This document shows positions 15,683 through 25,047 of a stretch of 64,000 nucleotides of DNA, one piece after another. The notes under the pieces are model-generated. The model did no database searches. It was not told where the DNA came from and saw only the letters and a list, made by a program, of their open reading frames with translations. A program made the position numbers and the translations under genes. The stretch spans positions 1,612,001 through 1,676,000 of the forward strand of contig OZ219783.1 of assembly GCA_964291305.2 (NCBI GenBank). Reading direction: 5' to 3'. The stretch is from VXNF01 sp964291305 (GTDB lineage: Bacteria > Actinomycetota > Acidimicrobiia > Acidimicrobiales > CATQHL01). Every line of letters begins with the position of its first letter. Position 1 is the stretch's first letter.

Positions 15683-16975
15683 GTGGAGGCATCAAAGGCA
15701 TCCGCCACTATGAGCCGCCAGAGAACACCAAAACGCCAAGCGATGGAAGAACTAGGCAAGCGCGCCCGAGCGGTAGCACCAATACTGGCCGCCACCCCAA
15801 CCGACCGCAAGAACGCAGCGCTACACACCGCGGCCGAGGGGCTGAAATCCCACGTCACCGAACTGCTAGAGGCCAACGAGGGAGACCTGGCGGCAGCCCA
15901 GGAGTCTGGCATCTCGCCGAGCATGCTAGACCGGCTGCGCCTCACCCCTGCCCGTATTGACGCTATGGCAGGGGGACTGCAACAGGTGGCAGAACTCCCG
16001 GACCCCACAGGCGATATCGTCTCCAGCCAAGTTCGCCCTAACGGCCTGCACATCCAGCAGGTGCGGGTGCCACTAGGGGTCGTAGCAATAGTCTACGAAA
16101 GCCGCCCAAACGTCACCAGCGACGCTGCCGGGCTCTGCCTCAAATCCGGCAACGTGGCCTTCCTGCGGGGCTCATCTATGGCCATCCGCTCGAATCTGGC
16201 CATCGCTGAGGTACTGCGTCAGGCCTACCTGGCAACTGACCTGCCCGCCGATGCGCTGGTGCTAGTGGATGACACCAGTCGTGAGGCCGCAGTGGAGTTC
16301 ATGCGGCTCAGCGACTACGTGGATTGCCTAATTCCTCGCGGCGGACCCGCCCTGATCCGCTCGATCATGGAGAACGCCACCGTACCGTTCATCCTGGACG
16401 GCGACGGCAATTGCCACGTCTACGTAGATCGCACAGCAGACCTAGACATGGCCGAAGCGATCGTGGTGAACGGCAAGACTCAACGCCCGTCGGTCTGCAA
16501 CGCCACCGAGTCGCTCGTAGTTCACGCCGAGGTAGCCGCCGAGGTGCTGCCCCGCCTCGTGCAGGCTATGCCCACGGTGGAGCTAGTGGGCGACGAGGCT
16601 TCTAGGGCTTTGGCTCCGACCATTGGGGAGGCCAACGACGCCGACTACGCCACCGAGTTCCTGGACTACAAGCTCTCAGTGCGAGTAGTGGACTCGCTCG
16701 ATGCGGCCATTAGCCACATCAACCGCTACGGCACCCGACATTCAGAAGTAATCGTGACCGCTGACGAAGCAGCAGCGCGCCGGTTCTGTGCTGAGGTGGA
16801 CGCCGCCTGCGTGCTGGTCAACGCATCCAGCCGTTTCGTAGACGGCGAAGAGATGGGCTACGGCGCCGAGATCGGCATCAGCACCCAGAAGCTGCACGTA
16901 CGAGGGCCCATGGGATTAGTCCACCTCACGGCCATCAAGAACCTCATCAGAGGTGATGGCCAAACCCGCGGTTAG
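15683..16975 (+). CDS. proA: Glutamate-5-semialdehyde dehydrogenase (gamma-glutamyl phosphate reductase)
   Basis: ProA reduces gamma-glutamyl phosphate to glutamate semialdehyde with NADPH, the second step of proline synthesis. The 430 aa protein has the aldehyde-dehydrogenase fold, the family motif VYESRPNVTSDAAGLCLKSGN near residues 137-157, and the catalytic Cys in RPSVCNATESL. The GTG start at 15683 is supported by GGGAGG at 15671-15676, six bases upstream. TAGAAT at 15623-15628 is a possible -10 element. Its partner proB is elsewhere in the window (25048-26136). It converges with ppx, overlapping by 4 bp at the stops. Confidence 0.95.
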   Translation: MEASKASATMSRQRTPKRQAMEELGKRARAVAPILAATPTDRKNAALHTAAEGLKSHVTELLEANEGDLAAAQESGISPSMLDRLRLTPARIDAMAGGLQQVAELPDPTGDIVSSQVRPNGLHIQQVRVPLGVVAIVYESRPNVTSDAAGLCLKSGNVAFLRGSSMAIRSNLAIAEVLRQAYLATDLPADALVLVDDTSREAAVEFMRLSDYVDCLIPRGGPALIRSIMENATVPFILDGDGNCHVYVDRTADLDMAEAIVVNGKTQRPSVCNATESLVVHAEVAAEVLPRLVQAMPTVELVGDEASRALAPTIGEANDADYATEFLDYKLSVRVVDSLDAAISHINRYGTRHSEVIVTADEAAARRFCAEVDAACVLVNASSRFVDGEEMGYGAEIGISTQKLHVRGPMGLVHLTAIKNLIRGDGQTRG

Positions 16976-18567
16976 CCGCCTGAGGTAGCGGCCGCCAGCA
17001 GGACTTCTGCCTTCACCTGCACATCCAGTCCGGCAGCCGTGGCTAGCAATCCGCTGCGCTGATTGGCGGTGTACAACTCCACCGAAGCGTCGGCACCCGG
17101 CGCCGTGCCGCAGTCGATTATCAGAGATTCACCGACTCTTGCCTTGACGCAGCAGACCGCCCCGCCGCGGGTGCGGTCCAAAGCAATAGCCACCCGCAGA
17201 ATCCCCGCCAACATCCCCAACCTGGCCCGATCGGCCACTTTCAAAGCGGCAAACTCTGGATGGCTCAAGCGGGGAAGCGCTTTGCGCTGGTAGCGCGCCA
17301 CTAAGGCGATCAGCTCTACCTCGTGCTCGGTGAATCCCAGCAGTCGGTCACTGTTGCGGATGACGTAGTAGCTGTGCTTGTGGTGCGCCCCGCGAGCGAT
17401 AAAACGCCCCACGTTGTGCAACATGCCGGCCGCCTCCAGCAGGTCCCGCTCGTAGAGCCCGAAGTGGTGGACATCGGCTAGAGCGTCGAAGAGTTGCAGA
17501 GCCAACTCAGTCACCTGACCGACGTGTGAGCGCTCTTCTTCGTATTCCTCGGCCATCCGCAGCACCGACTCTCTTCGGATGTCACTGAGATGCCAAAAGG
17601 CGTCACCGTTGCCGCCAGCGTGAACGCCATCCAACAACAAGCCCTCGCGCAAGGCGTAGCCAGACACCGTGACCTGTGGCACCTCGAAGCACTCAAACAC
17701 GCCTTCCAGCAGCAGGACACCCGCCACTATTACGTCCACTCGGCGCTTGTCCAGACCTCCTAGCTCTAGGCGCTCTCTCGGCTTAGGGGCTGCCAATACC
17801 GCATCGGTCACCTTTGCCAGTTCCTCCCGGCTGAACGAGACGTTGTTGAGCCAACGATCGGCACGACCATCACGCAGATACTCGACCATCTGGGCGATCG
17901 TGGCGAGCGTGCCCGAACTACCCACGACCAGCTCGTAGCCGAGCGGCAGTAGATCGTGACCTACGGGCGTCAGAAACGACCTTACATAGGCGCGGCACTC
18001 TGCCACCGCTGCAGCCTTCGCCACACCGTCGGGGAAGAATCGATCGGTGAGTCGTAAGTGGCCTAACTTGACGCTGCGCGCCGCCATTGGCTTGGCGCCC
18101 CGCCCGATCAGCAACTCGGTACTGCCCCCGCCAATGTCGATCAGCAAGACCTGCCGGTCGTACACCGAGAGCGCCTGCACCACACCCAGGTGGATAAGCC
18201 GAGCCTCTTCGGATCCCGAGATGACCTCCACCTCGACGCCGGCCTCGACGACAGCTCGATCCAGGAACTCGATCCGATTTTCGGCCTCACGGACCGCACT
18301 GGTAGCCACTGCCCGAACATCGGCACCATAAGAGTTAGCCGTCCTGACCAGACCCTTTAGCGCCTCGATTCCCCGATCGATAGCCTCGGAGGTAAGCCGG
18401 CGCATGTCGCCAGAGCCCGAGCCCAGCCGCACCACCTCCTTGTCTCTACAGAGGATCTCGAGGCCACCGCTGGGGCTGACACGGGCCACGACCAGATGGA
18501 AGGAGTTGGTCCCGACATCGATGGCGGCATGGATTTCGCCCGCCGCGCCATTCTCCACGGAACTCAA
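16972..18567 (-). CDS. ppx: Exopolyphosphatase / pppGpp phosphohydrolase (Ppx/GppA family)
   Basis: The 531 aa protein has the acetate kinase/Hsp70-like Ppx-GppA fold: AAIDVGTNSFHLVVARV at residues 14-30 for phosphate binding, then VLLIDIGGGSTELLIG near 140-155. The C-terminal half is an HD-like domain (AAGMLHNVGRFIARGAHHKHSYYVI). The family hydrolyses long-chain polyphosphate or pppGpp; which substrate applies here cannot be read from sequence. The HD position reads His-Asn. It is the last gene of the rimO-pgsA-cinA-ppx run. Confidence 0.9.
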   Translation of the reverse strand: MSSVENGAAGEIHAAIDVGTNSFHLVVARVSPSGGLEILCRDKEVVRLGSGSGDMRRLTSEAIDRGIEALKGLVRTANSYGADVRAVATSAVREAENRIEFLDRAVVEAGVEVEVISGSEEARLIHLGVVQALSVYDRQVLLIDIGGGSTELLIGRGAKPMAARSVKLGHLRLTDRFFPDGVAKAAAVAECRAYVRSFLTPVGHDLLPLGYELVVGSSGTLATIAQMVEYLRDGRADRWLNNVSFSREELAKVTDAVLAAPKPRERLELGGLDKRRVDVIVAGVLLLEGVFECFEVPQVTVSGYALREGLLLDGVHAGGNGDAFWHLSDIRRESVLRMAEEYEEERSHVGQVTELALQLFDALADVHHFGLYERDLLEAAGMLHNVGRFIARGAHHKHSYYVIRNSDRLLGFTEHEVELIALVARYQRKALPRLSHPEFAALKVADRARLGMLAGILRVAIALDRTRGGAVCCVKARVGESLIIDCGTAPGADASVELYTANQRSGLLATAAGLDVQVKAEVLLAAATSGG

Positions 18568-18582
18568 TCTAACTAGGTCCCC

Positions 18583-19836
18583 TCAGAGGGAGCTTCCGGC
18601 GCGGTCCAACAGGCGCAGGCGCAACTGGTTCAGCACCCCGATGGTGGTGAACTGGCGGGTCCGCTCCCGATCGAAGGGAAAGATGTGGCGCCGCGCCACG
18701 ATCTGGCCGTCCAGCGAGGTGGCCATCCACACCACCCCTGGCTCCTCACCGTCGGCCGGTCCGGGGCCGGCCACACCGGTGACGGCCAAAGAGCAGTCGG
18801 CGCTCAACTGCTCGCAAGCCCCCGCGGCCATTGCTCGCACCGCCGCCTCAGACACCACCGGGCCTTCTGGAACACCCAGTAGGCGATACTTGGTCTCTGC
18901 CGCGTAGGCCACCAGCGAGCCGCGGAACACGTCACTAGCGCCCGGGGTGGACACTAGGCGAGACGCAATCATTCCGCCGGTGAGCGACTCGGCGGTGGCC
19001 AGGGTGAGACCGGCCCGACGGCACAACTCCAGCACTGCCGACTCCATCGTCTCGTCGTTGACGCCGAAGACCAACCGGTCACCGACGGCGGCCCGGACAG
19101 CCGTCTCCTCGGCATCCAGGATGGCTTCCACCTCGACCTCTGTGGCAGCCTTGGCCGTGAGGCGGACCTTTAGTCCCTCCATCCCCGAGGCCAGGAACGC
19201 CAGCGTGGCACTCCCGAGGTCGTCGAGTCGCGCCATCACGCCTTCGAGCTGCTCTGCGAGACCCGACTCGGACTCGCCCCAGGTGCGCAGCGTGCGGCTA
19301 CGAATCACTGAGGCCACGCCGGCCCTTTGCCGCATGTGCTCGGCTATCCAGCCGGTCATCATCTCCTGCATCTCCCAGGGCACGCCCGGCACCGCGTAGA
19401 CCATCGCCTGGCCCACCGGGCAGGCCAGCCCGGGAGCGGTGCCCGGAATGATGGGGATCACCTCCGCCCCCTCGGGAACGTCAGCCTGGCGGAGGTTGTT
19501 CTGGGGCATCGGCCGCCCGCGCCGCCAGAACTTCTGCGAGATGAGATCCACCAGGTCAGAGTCTCGGCGAAGCTCCACGCCCATCACTGCGGCCAAAGCC
19601 TCACGGGTGATGTCATCGGGAGTGGGGCCTAGTCCGCCGCAGACGACCACGAAATCGTTACGAGAGATCGCCGTTTGGAGCACCGCGGTGATGCGCCCGA
19701 GGTTGTCACCCACCTTTGTCTGATAGCAGGAGTCGATTCCCAGACTGGCCAGGTGCTCACCGATCCAGGCCGAGTTGGTGTCGATCACCTGGCCTAGCAG
19801 CAGTTCGGTGCCAACAGCCACAACCTCACACTTCAC
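18583..19836 (-). CDS. cinA: CinA family nicotinamide-nucleotide amidohydrolase
   Basis: The 417 aa protein has an N-terminal molybdopterin-binding-like domain (VAVGTELLLGQVIDTNS, CGGLGPTPDDITREAL) and a C-terminal CinA domain (TLATAESLTGGMIASRLVS and the GVAGPGPADGEEPG loop). CinA proteins deamidate nicotinamide mononucleotide in the pyridine nucleotide salvage cycle. Some also have ADP-ribose pyrophosphatase activity in the N-terminal domain. It overlaps pgsA by 4 bp and is in the conserved actinomycete order rimO-pgsA-cinA. Confidence 0.93.
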   Translation of the reverse strand: MKCEVVAVGTELLLGQVIDTNSAWIGEHLASLGIDSCYQTKVGDNLGRITAVLQTAISRNDFVVVCGGLGPTPDDITREALAAVMGVELRRDSDLVDLISQKFWRRGRPMPQNNLRQADVPEGAEVIPIIPGTAPGLACPVGQAMVYAVPGVPWEMQEMMTGWIAEHMRQRAGVASVIRSRTLRTWGESESGLAEQLEGVMARLDDLGSATLAFLASGMEGLKVRLTAKAATEVEVEAILDAEETAVRAAVGDRLVFGVNDETMESAVLELCRRAGLTLATAESLTGGMIASRLVSTPGASDVFRGSLVAYAAETKYRLLGVPEGPVVSEAAVRAMAAGACEQLSADCSLAVTGVAGPGPADGEEPGVVWMATSLDGQIVARRHIFPFDRERTRQFTTIGVLNQLRLRLLDRAGSSL

Positions 19837-20444
19837 GTCGCACTCCCGGCAGCCGCTTCATTGGAGGCGGCGACTCGACGGCCGTCGTAGAGGTACAGCA
19901 GCCCGGTCCAAAGGGTTGCTGCGACCGCCAGCAGCCAAAAGGCACCGATGAACCGCTCTACGGCCACCGATCCGGTAGCCGCCAGCGGCGGCAACAGTGT
20001 CAGGATCACTGCCAGACCCTGAAAGATGACCTTCCACTTAGCCGAGCGCCGGGCCGGCACTGACAGCCCCCGCCGAGCGTAGAGCACCCGAAATCCGCTC
20101 ATCCACAGCTCCCGCGCGGCGATTAGGGCCACCAGTAGCCAGCCAACCCGGCCGATGGCGGCCAGAGTTGCCATGCAGCCCAGTACCACCACCTTGTCAG
20201 CAAGTGGGTCCAGGAAGGCGCCTGCTCGAGTCTCGGTGCCGGTGCGACGGGCTAGGTAACCATCCCAGGCATCGGAGGCAGCAAACACCAGGGCCACAGC
20301 CACAGCCAGCCACGAAGCCCCTGCGTCGTCGCGGGCTCGCAGGATCAACCAAAACAACACCGGCGAGGCGCCGATGCGAGCCAAAGTGATGAGATTCGCC
20401 GAGGTGGACAAACCCAAGCCTCGCGTTGGCGCCGATTCGCTCAC
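19833..20444 (-). CDS. pgsA: CDP-diacylglycerol-glycerol-3-phosphate 3-phosphatidyltransferase
   Basis: PgsA makes phosphatidylglycerol phosphate, the first committed step to phosphatidylglycerol and cardiolipin. The 203 aa membrane protein carries the CDP-alcohol phosphatidyltransferase signature, with the aspartates in SDAWDGYLARR and GAFLDPLADK at about residues 60-85. Four or more hydrophobic segments are visible. It overlaps rimO and cinA by 4 bp each, giving tight translational coupling. Paralogues making phosphatidylinositol phosphate share the motif, so PgsA is assigned by gene context as much as by sequence. Confidence 0.88.
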   Translation of the reverse strand: MSESAPTRGLGLSTSANLITLARIGASPVLFWLILRARDDAGASWLAVAVALVFAASDAWDGYLARRTGTETRAGAFLDPLADKVVVLGCMATLAAIGRVGWLLVALIAARELWMSGFRVLYARRGLSVPARRSAKWKVIFQGLAVILTLLPPLAATGSVAVERFIGAFWLLAVAATLWTGLLYLYDGRRVAASNEAAAGSAT

Positions 20445-21757
20445 CGGGACGCCTCAACTCCGGAAGCTACCCCGGCAGCGTCTAACCGCACCGCGCTCAG
20501 ATCCACCCCGGCCGCCCCGGTGATCTGTACCCGCGCAAAGCTCCCCGGCTCCAAATCGGCTGGCACTTCTACAATCCCGTCAATCTCGGGGGCCTCCCGA
20601 TGACTTCGTGCTTCACCCGGTCGATCCACCAGGACCGTGGTTTTGCTGCCGACGAGGCTGCGTCGACGCTGCTCGGTGATCTCGTCACACAGCTCTCGCA
20701 GTTCAGCCATACGCTCGGCCACCAGCGGCGCCGCCACTTGCCTGTCCAAATCGGCAGAATAAGTGCCCTCCTCGGCCGAGTAGGGGAACACCCCCACCCA
20801 GTCCAGTTCCGCCTGGGCAACAAACTCCAGCAGAGCGTCGTGGTCCTCCTCGGTCTCGCCGGGGTAACCCACTATGAAGTTGGAGCGAAAAGCCGCCTGC
20901 GGAGCTTGCCGGCGGATCTCGGCGATGCGGGCCGCGAAACGCTCACCGTCCCCCCAGCGGCGCATCCGGCGCAGCAGCGGGCGCGAGGCATGCTGCAGCG
21001 ACAGATCAAAGTAGGCCACGCCAGTGGCCAAGATGGCTGTAATCAGTTCGTCGGTTAAGTCCGACGGGTAGAGGTACAGCAGACGCACCCACGGCACCAG
21101 ATCCCGAGCTGCCTCTAGTAGTGACACCAGCAGCCGCTCCCCTTGACCGCCGTCGCGACCGTAGGAAGCCAAGTCTTGAGCCACCAGCACTACCTCAGGG
21201 GCACCCAGGGTCGCTATCTCATGCAGAATCGACTCGGGGGTCCGCGAACGTTGCGGCCCCCGGAAGCTGGGAATGGCGCAATAGCCACAGCGGCGGTCGC
21301 AGCCTTCGGCGATCTTCACGTAAGCCCACGGCGCCTGAACTGGTGGCCTGGGCAGGTTCAGCAAGTCCATACGAGGCAACGGGGTTCCCCCAGAGACCTT
21401 TAGGGGGCGACGCAGCCCGCGTCGAGAGGCACCCGGCGCGAGAGGTTCGCCGAAACCGGCTACCGCGTCGATCTCAGGGCACTCCCGTAGCAGCCCGCGA
21501 CCTTCTCGCTCCGCCAGGCAGCCGGTCACAACCAGCTGGGATCCGGCGCGCCGCTGCTCCGCCAGACTGCTAATAGCCTGTCGGGATTCGTGCCTGGCCT
21601 CGGCGATAAAGGCGCAAGTATTCACCACCACCAGATCGGCCTCGGCCACCTCGGTTGCCTGGCGATACCCGTCGGCAGCCAGCGTTCCGGCAAGCTTGTC
21701 GGAGTCCACCTGGTTCTTGGGGCACCCCAGGGTCTCTAACCAATACCGCCTCGTCAC
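20441..21757 (-). CDS. rimO: Ribosomal protein S12 methylthiotransferase RimO
   Basis: RimO is a radical-SAM methylthiotransferase that modifies an aspartate of ribosomal protein S12. The 438 aa protein has an N-terminal UPF0004 domain with cluster cysteines (TLGCPKNQVDSDK, NTCAF, TGCLAE), the radical SAM motif CDRRCGYC near residues 154-161, and a C-terminal TRAM domain. RimO rather than MiaB is favoured because a separate MiaB is at 53963-55390 and the PKNQVDSD motif is RimO-like. It starts the rimO-pgsA-cinA-ppx run and diverges from the NfeD gene. Confidence 0.93.
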   Translation of the reverse strand: MTRRYWLETLGCPKNQVDSDKLAGTLAADGYRQATEVAEADLVVVNTCAFIAEARHESRQAISSLAEQRRAGSQLVVTGCLAEREGRGLLRECPEIDAVAGFGEPLAPGASRRGLRRPLKVSGGTPLPRMDLLNLPRPPVQAPWAYVKIAEGCDRRCGYCAIPSFRGPQRSRTPESILHEIATLGAPEVVLVAQDLASYGRDGGQGERLLVSLLEAARDLVPWVRLLYLYPSDLTDELITAILATGVAYFDLSLQHASRPLLRRMRRWGDGERFAARIAEIRRQAPQAAFRSNFIVGYPGETEEDHDALLEFVAQAELDWVGVFPYSAEEGTYSADLDRQVAAPLVAERMAELRELCDEITEQRRRSLVGSKTTVLVDRPGEARSHREAPEIDGIVEVPADLEPGSFARVQITGAAGVDLSAVRLDAAGVASGVEASR

Positions 21758-21859
21758 GAACAGAGCGTACCCCCGCCATCCTGTAGCCCCGGTAGCCTAA
21801 GAGTCACAAGCTGGCCAGCCTCAAAGCTCCACACCCAACCGACCAGAAGAGAGGCTTCA

Positions 21860-22417
21860 ATGACCGAATGGTGGAACGCCCTTACCGGTGACCTGCAGGT
21901 CTTTTACCTCATCGGCATCGTCTCGGGTGCGCTCTTGATTCTGCAGTTGGTGCTTATGACCCTTGGGTTCGGGCTGGACTTCGACCTGGACTTCGACAGC
22001 AGCGACGCCGATGTGGGCTACCTGTCGCTGCGCAGCCTCACGGCTTTCTTCTTCGCCTTTGGCTGGACGGGCGTGTTGATGAAACAGGGCGACAACTCCA
22101 CGGCGGTATCGGTGATCGTGGCCGTCGTAGTGGGACTGGCGGTATTTTTCCTGGTGGCGCTGATTTGGCGGCGCTTCGCCAGGATGAACGAGAGCGGCTC
22201 TTTGGACTATCGCAGCGCCATCGGCGTGAATGGAACCATCTACATTCCGGTGGCCGCCAATCGCAGCGAGCCTGGGAAGGTGGAGGTAATGGTGCAGGGA
22301 CGGATGCGCGTGATCGACGCCTACACCACTTCTGGTGAGGATCTGCCCGCCAAGACTCGGGTGAAGGTTACAGATTTGGTGGATCCCACGACCGTTCTGG
22401 TCGAGCCGCTGTCATAG
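21860..22417 (+). CDS. NfeD/YuaF-like membrane protein
   Basis: The 185 aa protein has an N-terminal membrane helix (VFYLIGIVSGALLILQLVL), an acidic loop (FDLDFDSSDAD), two further membrane segments (LTAFFFAFGWTGVLM and VIVAVVVGLAVFFLVAL) and a C-terminal soluble domain of OB-fold type. This is the layout of short NfeD/YuaF proteins, which associate with flotillin-like proteins in membrane microdomains. The flotillin gene follows 64 bp downstream on the same strand. A purine-rich AGAGAGG lies upstream of the ATG. Confidence 0.82.
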   Translation: MTEWWNALTGDLQVFYLIGIVSGALLILQLVLMTLGFGLDFDLDFDSSDADVGYLSLRSLTAFFFAFGWTGVLMKQGDNSTAVSVIVAVVVGLAVFFLVALIWRRFARMNESGSLDYRSAIGVNGTIYIPVAANRSEPGKVEVMVQGRMRVIDAYTTSGEDLPAKTRVKVTDLVDPTTVLVEPLS

Positions 22418-22481
22418 CACTAGACCAAGGGGCGCCGGACCGAAATAATATCCAGGCTCATATCTGCTGGAAGGAAACCAA

Positions 22482-23942
22482 ATGTCAGCAATCATCGCTC
22501 TAGTCGTCGGCCTTGTGGTCGTACTCTTGATCGCGATTCTTTGGGTGGCTTCGCGCTACAAGCGCTGCCCTTCGGATCGAATCCTCGTGATCTACGGCCG
22601 CGTTGGGGGCGTCGGCGAGTCGGCCCGCTGCCTGCACGGCGGGGGCGCCTTGGTCTGGCCCATTGTTCAGGGCTACGCCTTCTTGGATCTCACGCCGATC
22701 CCCATCGAGATCAAGCTGCAGGGCGCGCTGTCGCAGCAGAACATCAGGGTCAATACCCCAGCTACTTTCACCGTCGGTGTCTCAACCGAGCCCGGCGTCA
22801 TGCAAAACGCCGCCGAGCGGCTGCTGGGGCTCAGCCTCGCCGAAGTGGAGAACCTGTCGCGGGACATCATCTTCGGGCAGATGCGCGTGGTCATCGCCAC
22901 TATGCCCATTGAGGAGATCAACGCTGACCGGGAAAAGCTGATCACCAACATCACCGAGTCACTGGAGATCGAGTTGCGCAAGGTGGGCCTGCGACTCATC
23001 AACGTCAACATCCAGGACATCACCGACGAGTCGGGTTACATCGACGCCTTGGGCCGAGAAGCTGCGGCCAGGGCCATAAACGAGGCCAAAATCAAAGTCT
23101 CCGAGCAGGAACGTGACGGCGACATCGGTGCTGCCGAGGCTCAGCGGGAGCGCCGCATCAAGGTGGCGCAGGCCAACGCCACAGCCACCGAGGGGGAGAA
23201 CGAGGCCAAGGTCACCGTGGCTCGATCCGACAGCCAGCGGCGCCAGCAGGAGGCGGAGGCAGAGCGGGCCGCCACTGCGGCCGAACGCGTTACCACGGCA
23301 CGCGCCGAAGAGGAATCTTTTGCCGCTGAGGCCGCCGCCGAGGTCGCCCGAGCCTCCCGGGAGAAGGCCTCCCAGGAAGCCGACATCGTGGTGCCAGCCG
23401 AAGTGGAACGCGAGCGGGTCCGCACCCTGGCCGAGGCCGAAGCCGACCGCATCCGGCTAGTCAAGGGCGGTGAGGCCGACGGTCAGCGGCTGTTGATGGA
23501 GGCCGAGGCCATGGGTCTGCTAGCGCTGATATCTCGTCGGGCCGAAGGTCTTGGCCAGCTCGTGGATCGCACGGGAGGCGAGCCTCAGCTAGCGGCGCTG
23601 ATGCTTATCGCTGAGCAGCTTCCCAACCTTGTCGCCGAGCAGGTCAAGGCCATCGCCAACCTGAAGATCGACCAGGTCACGGTGTGGGACTCCGGCGGCG
23701 GCAACGGCGAGCGCGGCAGCACCGCCAACTTCCTTTCCGGCCTGATCGGAGCGCTGCCGCCGCTGCAAGACCTAGCAGCCCAGGTAGGCGTGAAGCTTCC
23801 CTCCTATCTCGGCGAGATGGACGGCCCCGGCACCTCAGAGAAGCTGCGGCGTCTGGCCGAGGCAATCCAGGCCGAGACTGGCGAGAACGAGACCAGCGAG
23901 GCCGAGACTGACACAGGCGAGGCCGACGGCCGCGCTGAGTAG
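22482..23942 (+). CDS. Flotillin-like SPFH domain protein
   Basis: The 486 aa protein has one N-terminal membrane segment (residues 4-23), an SPFH/band 7 domain (to about residue 200), and a long Ala/Glu/Arg-rich coiled coil with repeated EAE units, as in FloT/YqiK flotillins. Flotillins scaffold membrane microdomains and influence fluidity and protein oligomerisation. GGAAGG precedes the ATG at good spacing. Pairing with the NfeD-like gene just upstream is typical. The C-terminal tail is acidic (residues 460-486). Confidence 0.9.
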   Translation: MSAIIALVVGLVVVLLIAILWVASRYKRCPSDRILVIYGRVGGVGESARCLHGGGALVWPIVQGYAFLDLTPIPIEIKLQGALSQQNIRVNTPATFTVGVSTEPGVMQNAAERLLGLSLAEVENLSRDIIFGQMRVVIATMPIEEINADREKLITNITESLEIELRKVGLRLINVNIQDITDESGYIDALGREAAARAINEAKIKVSEQERDGDIGAAEAQRERRIKVAQANATATEGENEAKVTVARSDSQRRQQEAEAERAATAAERVTTARAEEESFAAEAAAEVARASREKASQEADIVVPAEVERERVRTLAEAEADRIRLVKGGEADGQRLLMEAEAMGLLALISRRAEGLGQLVDRTGGEPQLAALMLIAEQLPNLVAEQVKAIANLKIDQVTVWDSGGGNGERGSTANFLSGLIGALPPLQDLAAQVGVKLPSYLGEMDGPGTSEKLRRLAEAIQAETGENETSEAETDTGEADGRAE

Positions 23943-23970
23943 CTCTTGACCAGTCCGCCCGATCGTTGTT

Positions 23971-24987
23971 TCAGGACATCAAGATAAAGGGAAGCGCAAC
24001 CCCGTAGGCGACTACGAGTACGGCACCTTCCCAGCGTTCCAGTTGCCGTTGGCGGCGGGGAGTGGCTAGGAACAACACCGCCAGCAGTGTTAGGCCAATC
24101 ATGGTCCCGGCAGCAATCCAAGGCGTCCCCTCACCGCCGAGACCTCCAGGCCGGACTATCACTATGACCCCGCCAATCGCAAGACTGTTGAAAATGTTGC
24201 TACCGAGCACATTGCCCAACGCCAGCATCAGCTGGCCCCGACGGATACCCACCAGCGCCGTAGCTAACTCGGGCAACGACGTGCCAAGAGCCACCAGGCT
24301 GAGCCCCACCAGACCGGTGGCAATACCGAGGCGGGCAGCAATACCGGTAAACCCGTCTACCGAAACCTGCGCCCCCAACGCAATCGCCACCACGCCCAGA
24401 ATCTTGCGCCAGAGTTCACCCCGGCTGCGTGGAGCCAATCGCTGAACCGCAGCATCGATCCAGCGGTCCAACAACCCTTCAGAGTCCGCATCGGCTTCGG
24501 CGCTTGCGGTCTCACCAGTTCGCCCTTCCGCGGGATTCCCAGCCGCCGGATCCTGCAGCAGCCACCACGTAACACCCACCATGGCGGCGATCAGCACACC
24601 GCCTTCCCAGCGCTGGATGACGCCGCCAGTCAAAAGCAGGCAGCCGAATAACCCCACAGCCAACACCGAGGCCGGCACTCGCCGCCACGCAGACCGGTCG
24701 GCCTGGATCGGTGCTGCTAGCACCGCTACGCCAAGCACCAGCCCAATGTTGGCCGTGTTCGAACCCACTATGCCGCCCAGCCCGAGGGCGGGGTCACCCT
24801 GCGCGGCCGCAGTTATGCCCACCAGCAACTCGGGCAGGCTCGTGCCGAAGCCCAGGATCACCGCACCTACAACTACTGGCGACATGCCTCGGCGAGCCGC
24901 CAGCCGAGCCGCGCCTGCGACCAGCCAGCGGCTTCCCACTAGCAGCAGCGCCAACCCCACGAGCGCCAAGACGACATCGCCGGCCAT
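23971..24987 (-). CDS. Calcium/cation:sodium antiporter (CaCA family, YrbG-like)
   Basis: The 338 aa membrane protein has two homologous halves, each with the alpha-repeat of the CaCA exchanger family: GFGTSLPELLVGI with VGSNTANIGLVLG, then ALGTSLPELATALVG with LGSNIFNSLAIGG. About ten hydrophobic segments are visible. A hydrophilic loop between the halves (GRTGETASAEADADSE) is probably cytoplasmic. Such proteins exchange Ca2+ for Na+ or H+; ion specificity cannot be read here. It converges with the flotillin gene. Confidence 0.9.
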   Translation of the reverse strand: MAGDVVLALVGLALLLVGSRWLVAGAARLAARRGMSPVVVGAVILGFGTSLPELLVGITAAAQGDPALGLGGIVGSNTANIGLVLGVAVLAAPIQADRSAWRRVPASVLAVGLFGCLLLTGGVIQRWEGGVLIAAMVGVTWWLLQDPAAGNPAEGRTGETASAEADADSEGLLDRWIDAAVQRLAPRSRGELWRKILGVVAIALGAQVSVDGFTGIAARLGIATGLVGLSLVALGTSLPELATALVGIRRGQLMLALGNVLGSNIFNSLAIGGVIVIVRPGGLGGEGTPWIAAGTMIGLTLLAVLFLATPRRQRQLERWEGAVLVVAYGVALPFILMS

Positions 24988-25047
24988 CTTTAGGCCCCAC
25001 CCTCCGCTAGAGGGCGCTTCGCCGGTTGGCTCATGTGCTACTTACCG

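Noticed and set aside
15637..16053. N-terminal extension of murJ
   Set aside because: It lies antisense within proA, is Ser/Ala-rich without MurJ similarity, and the family starts near 15636.
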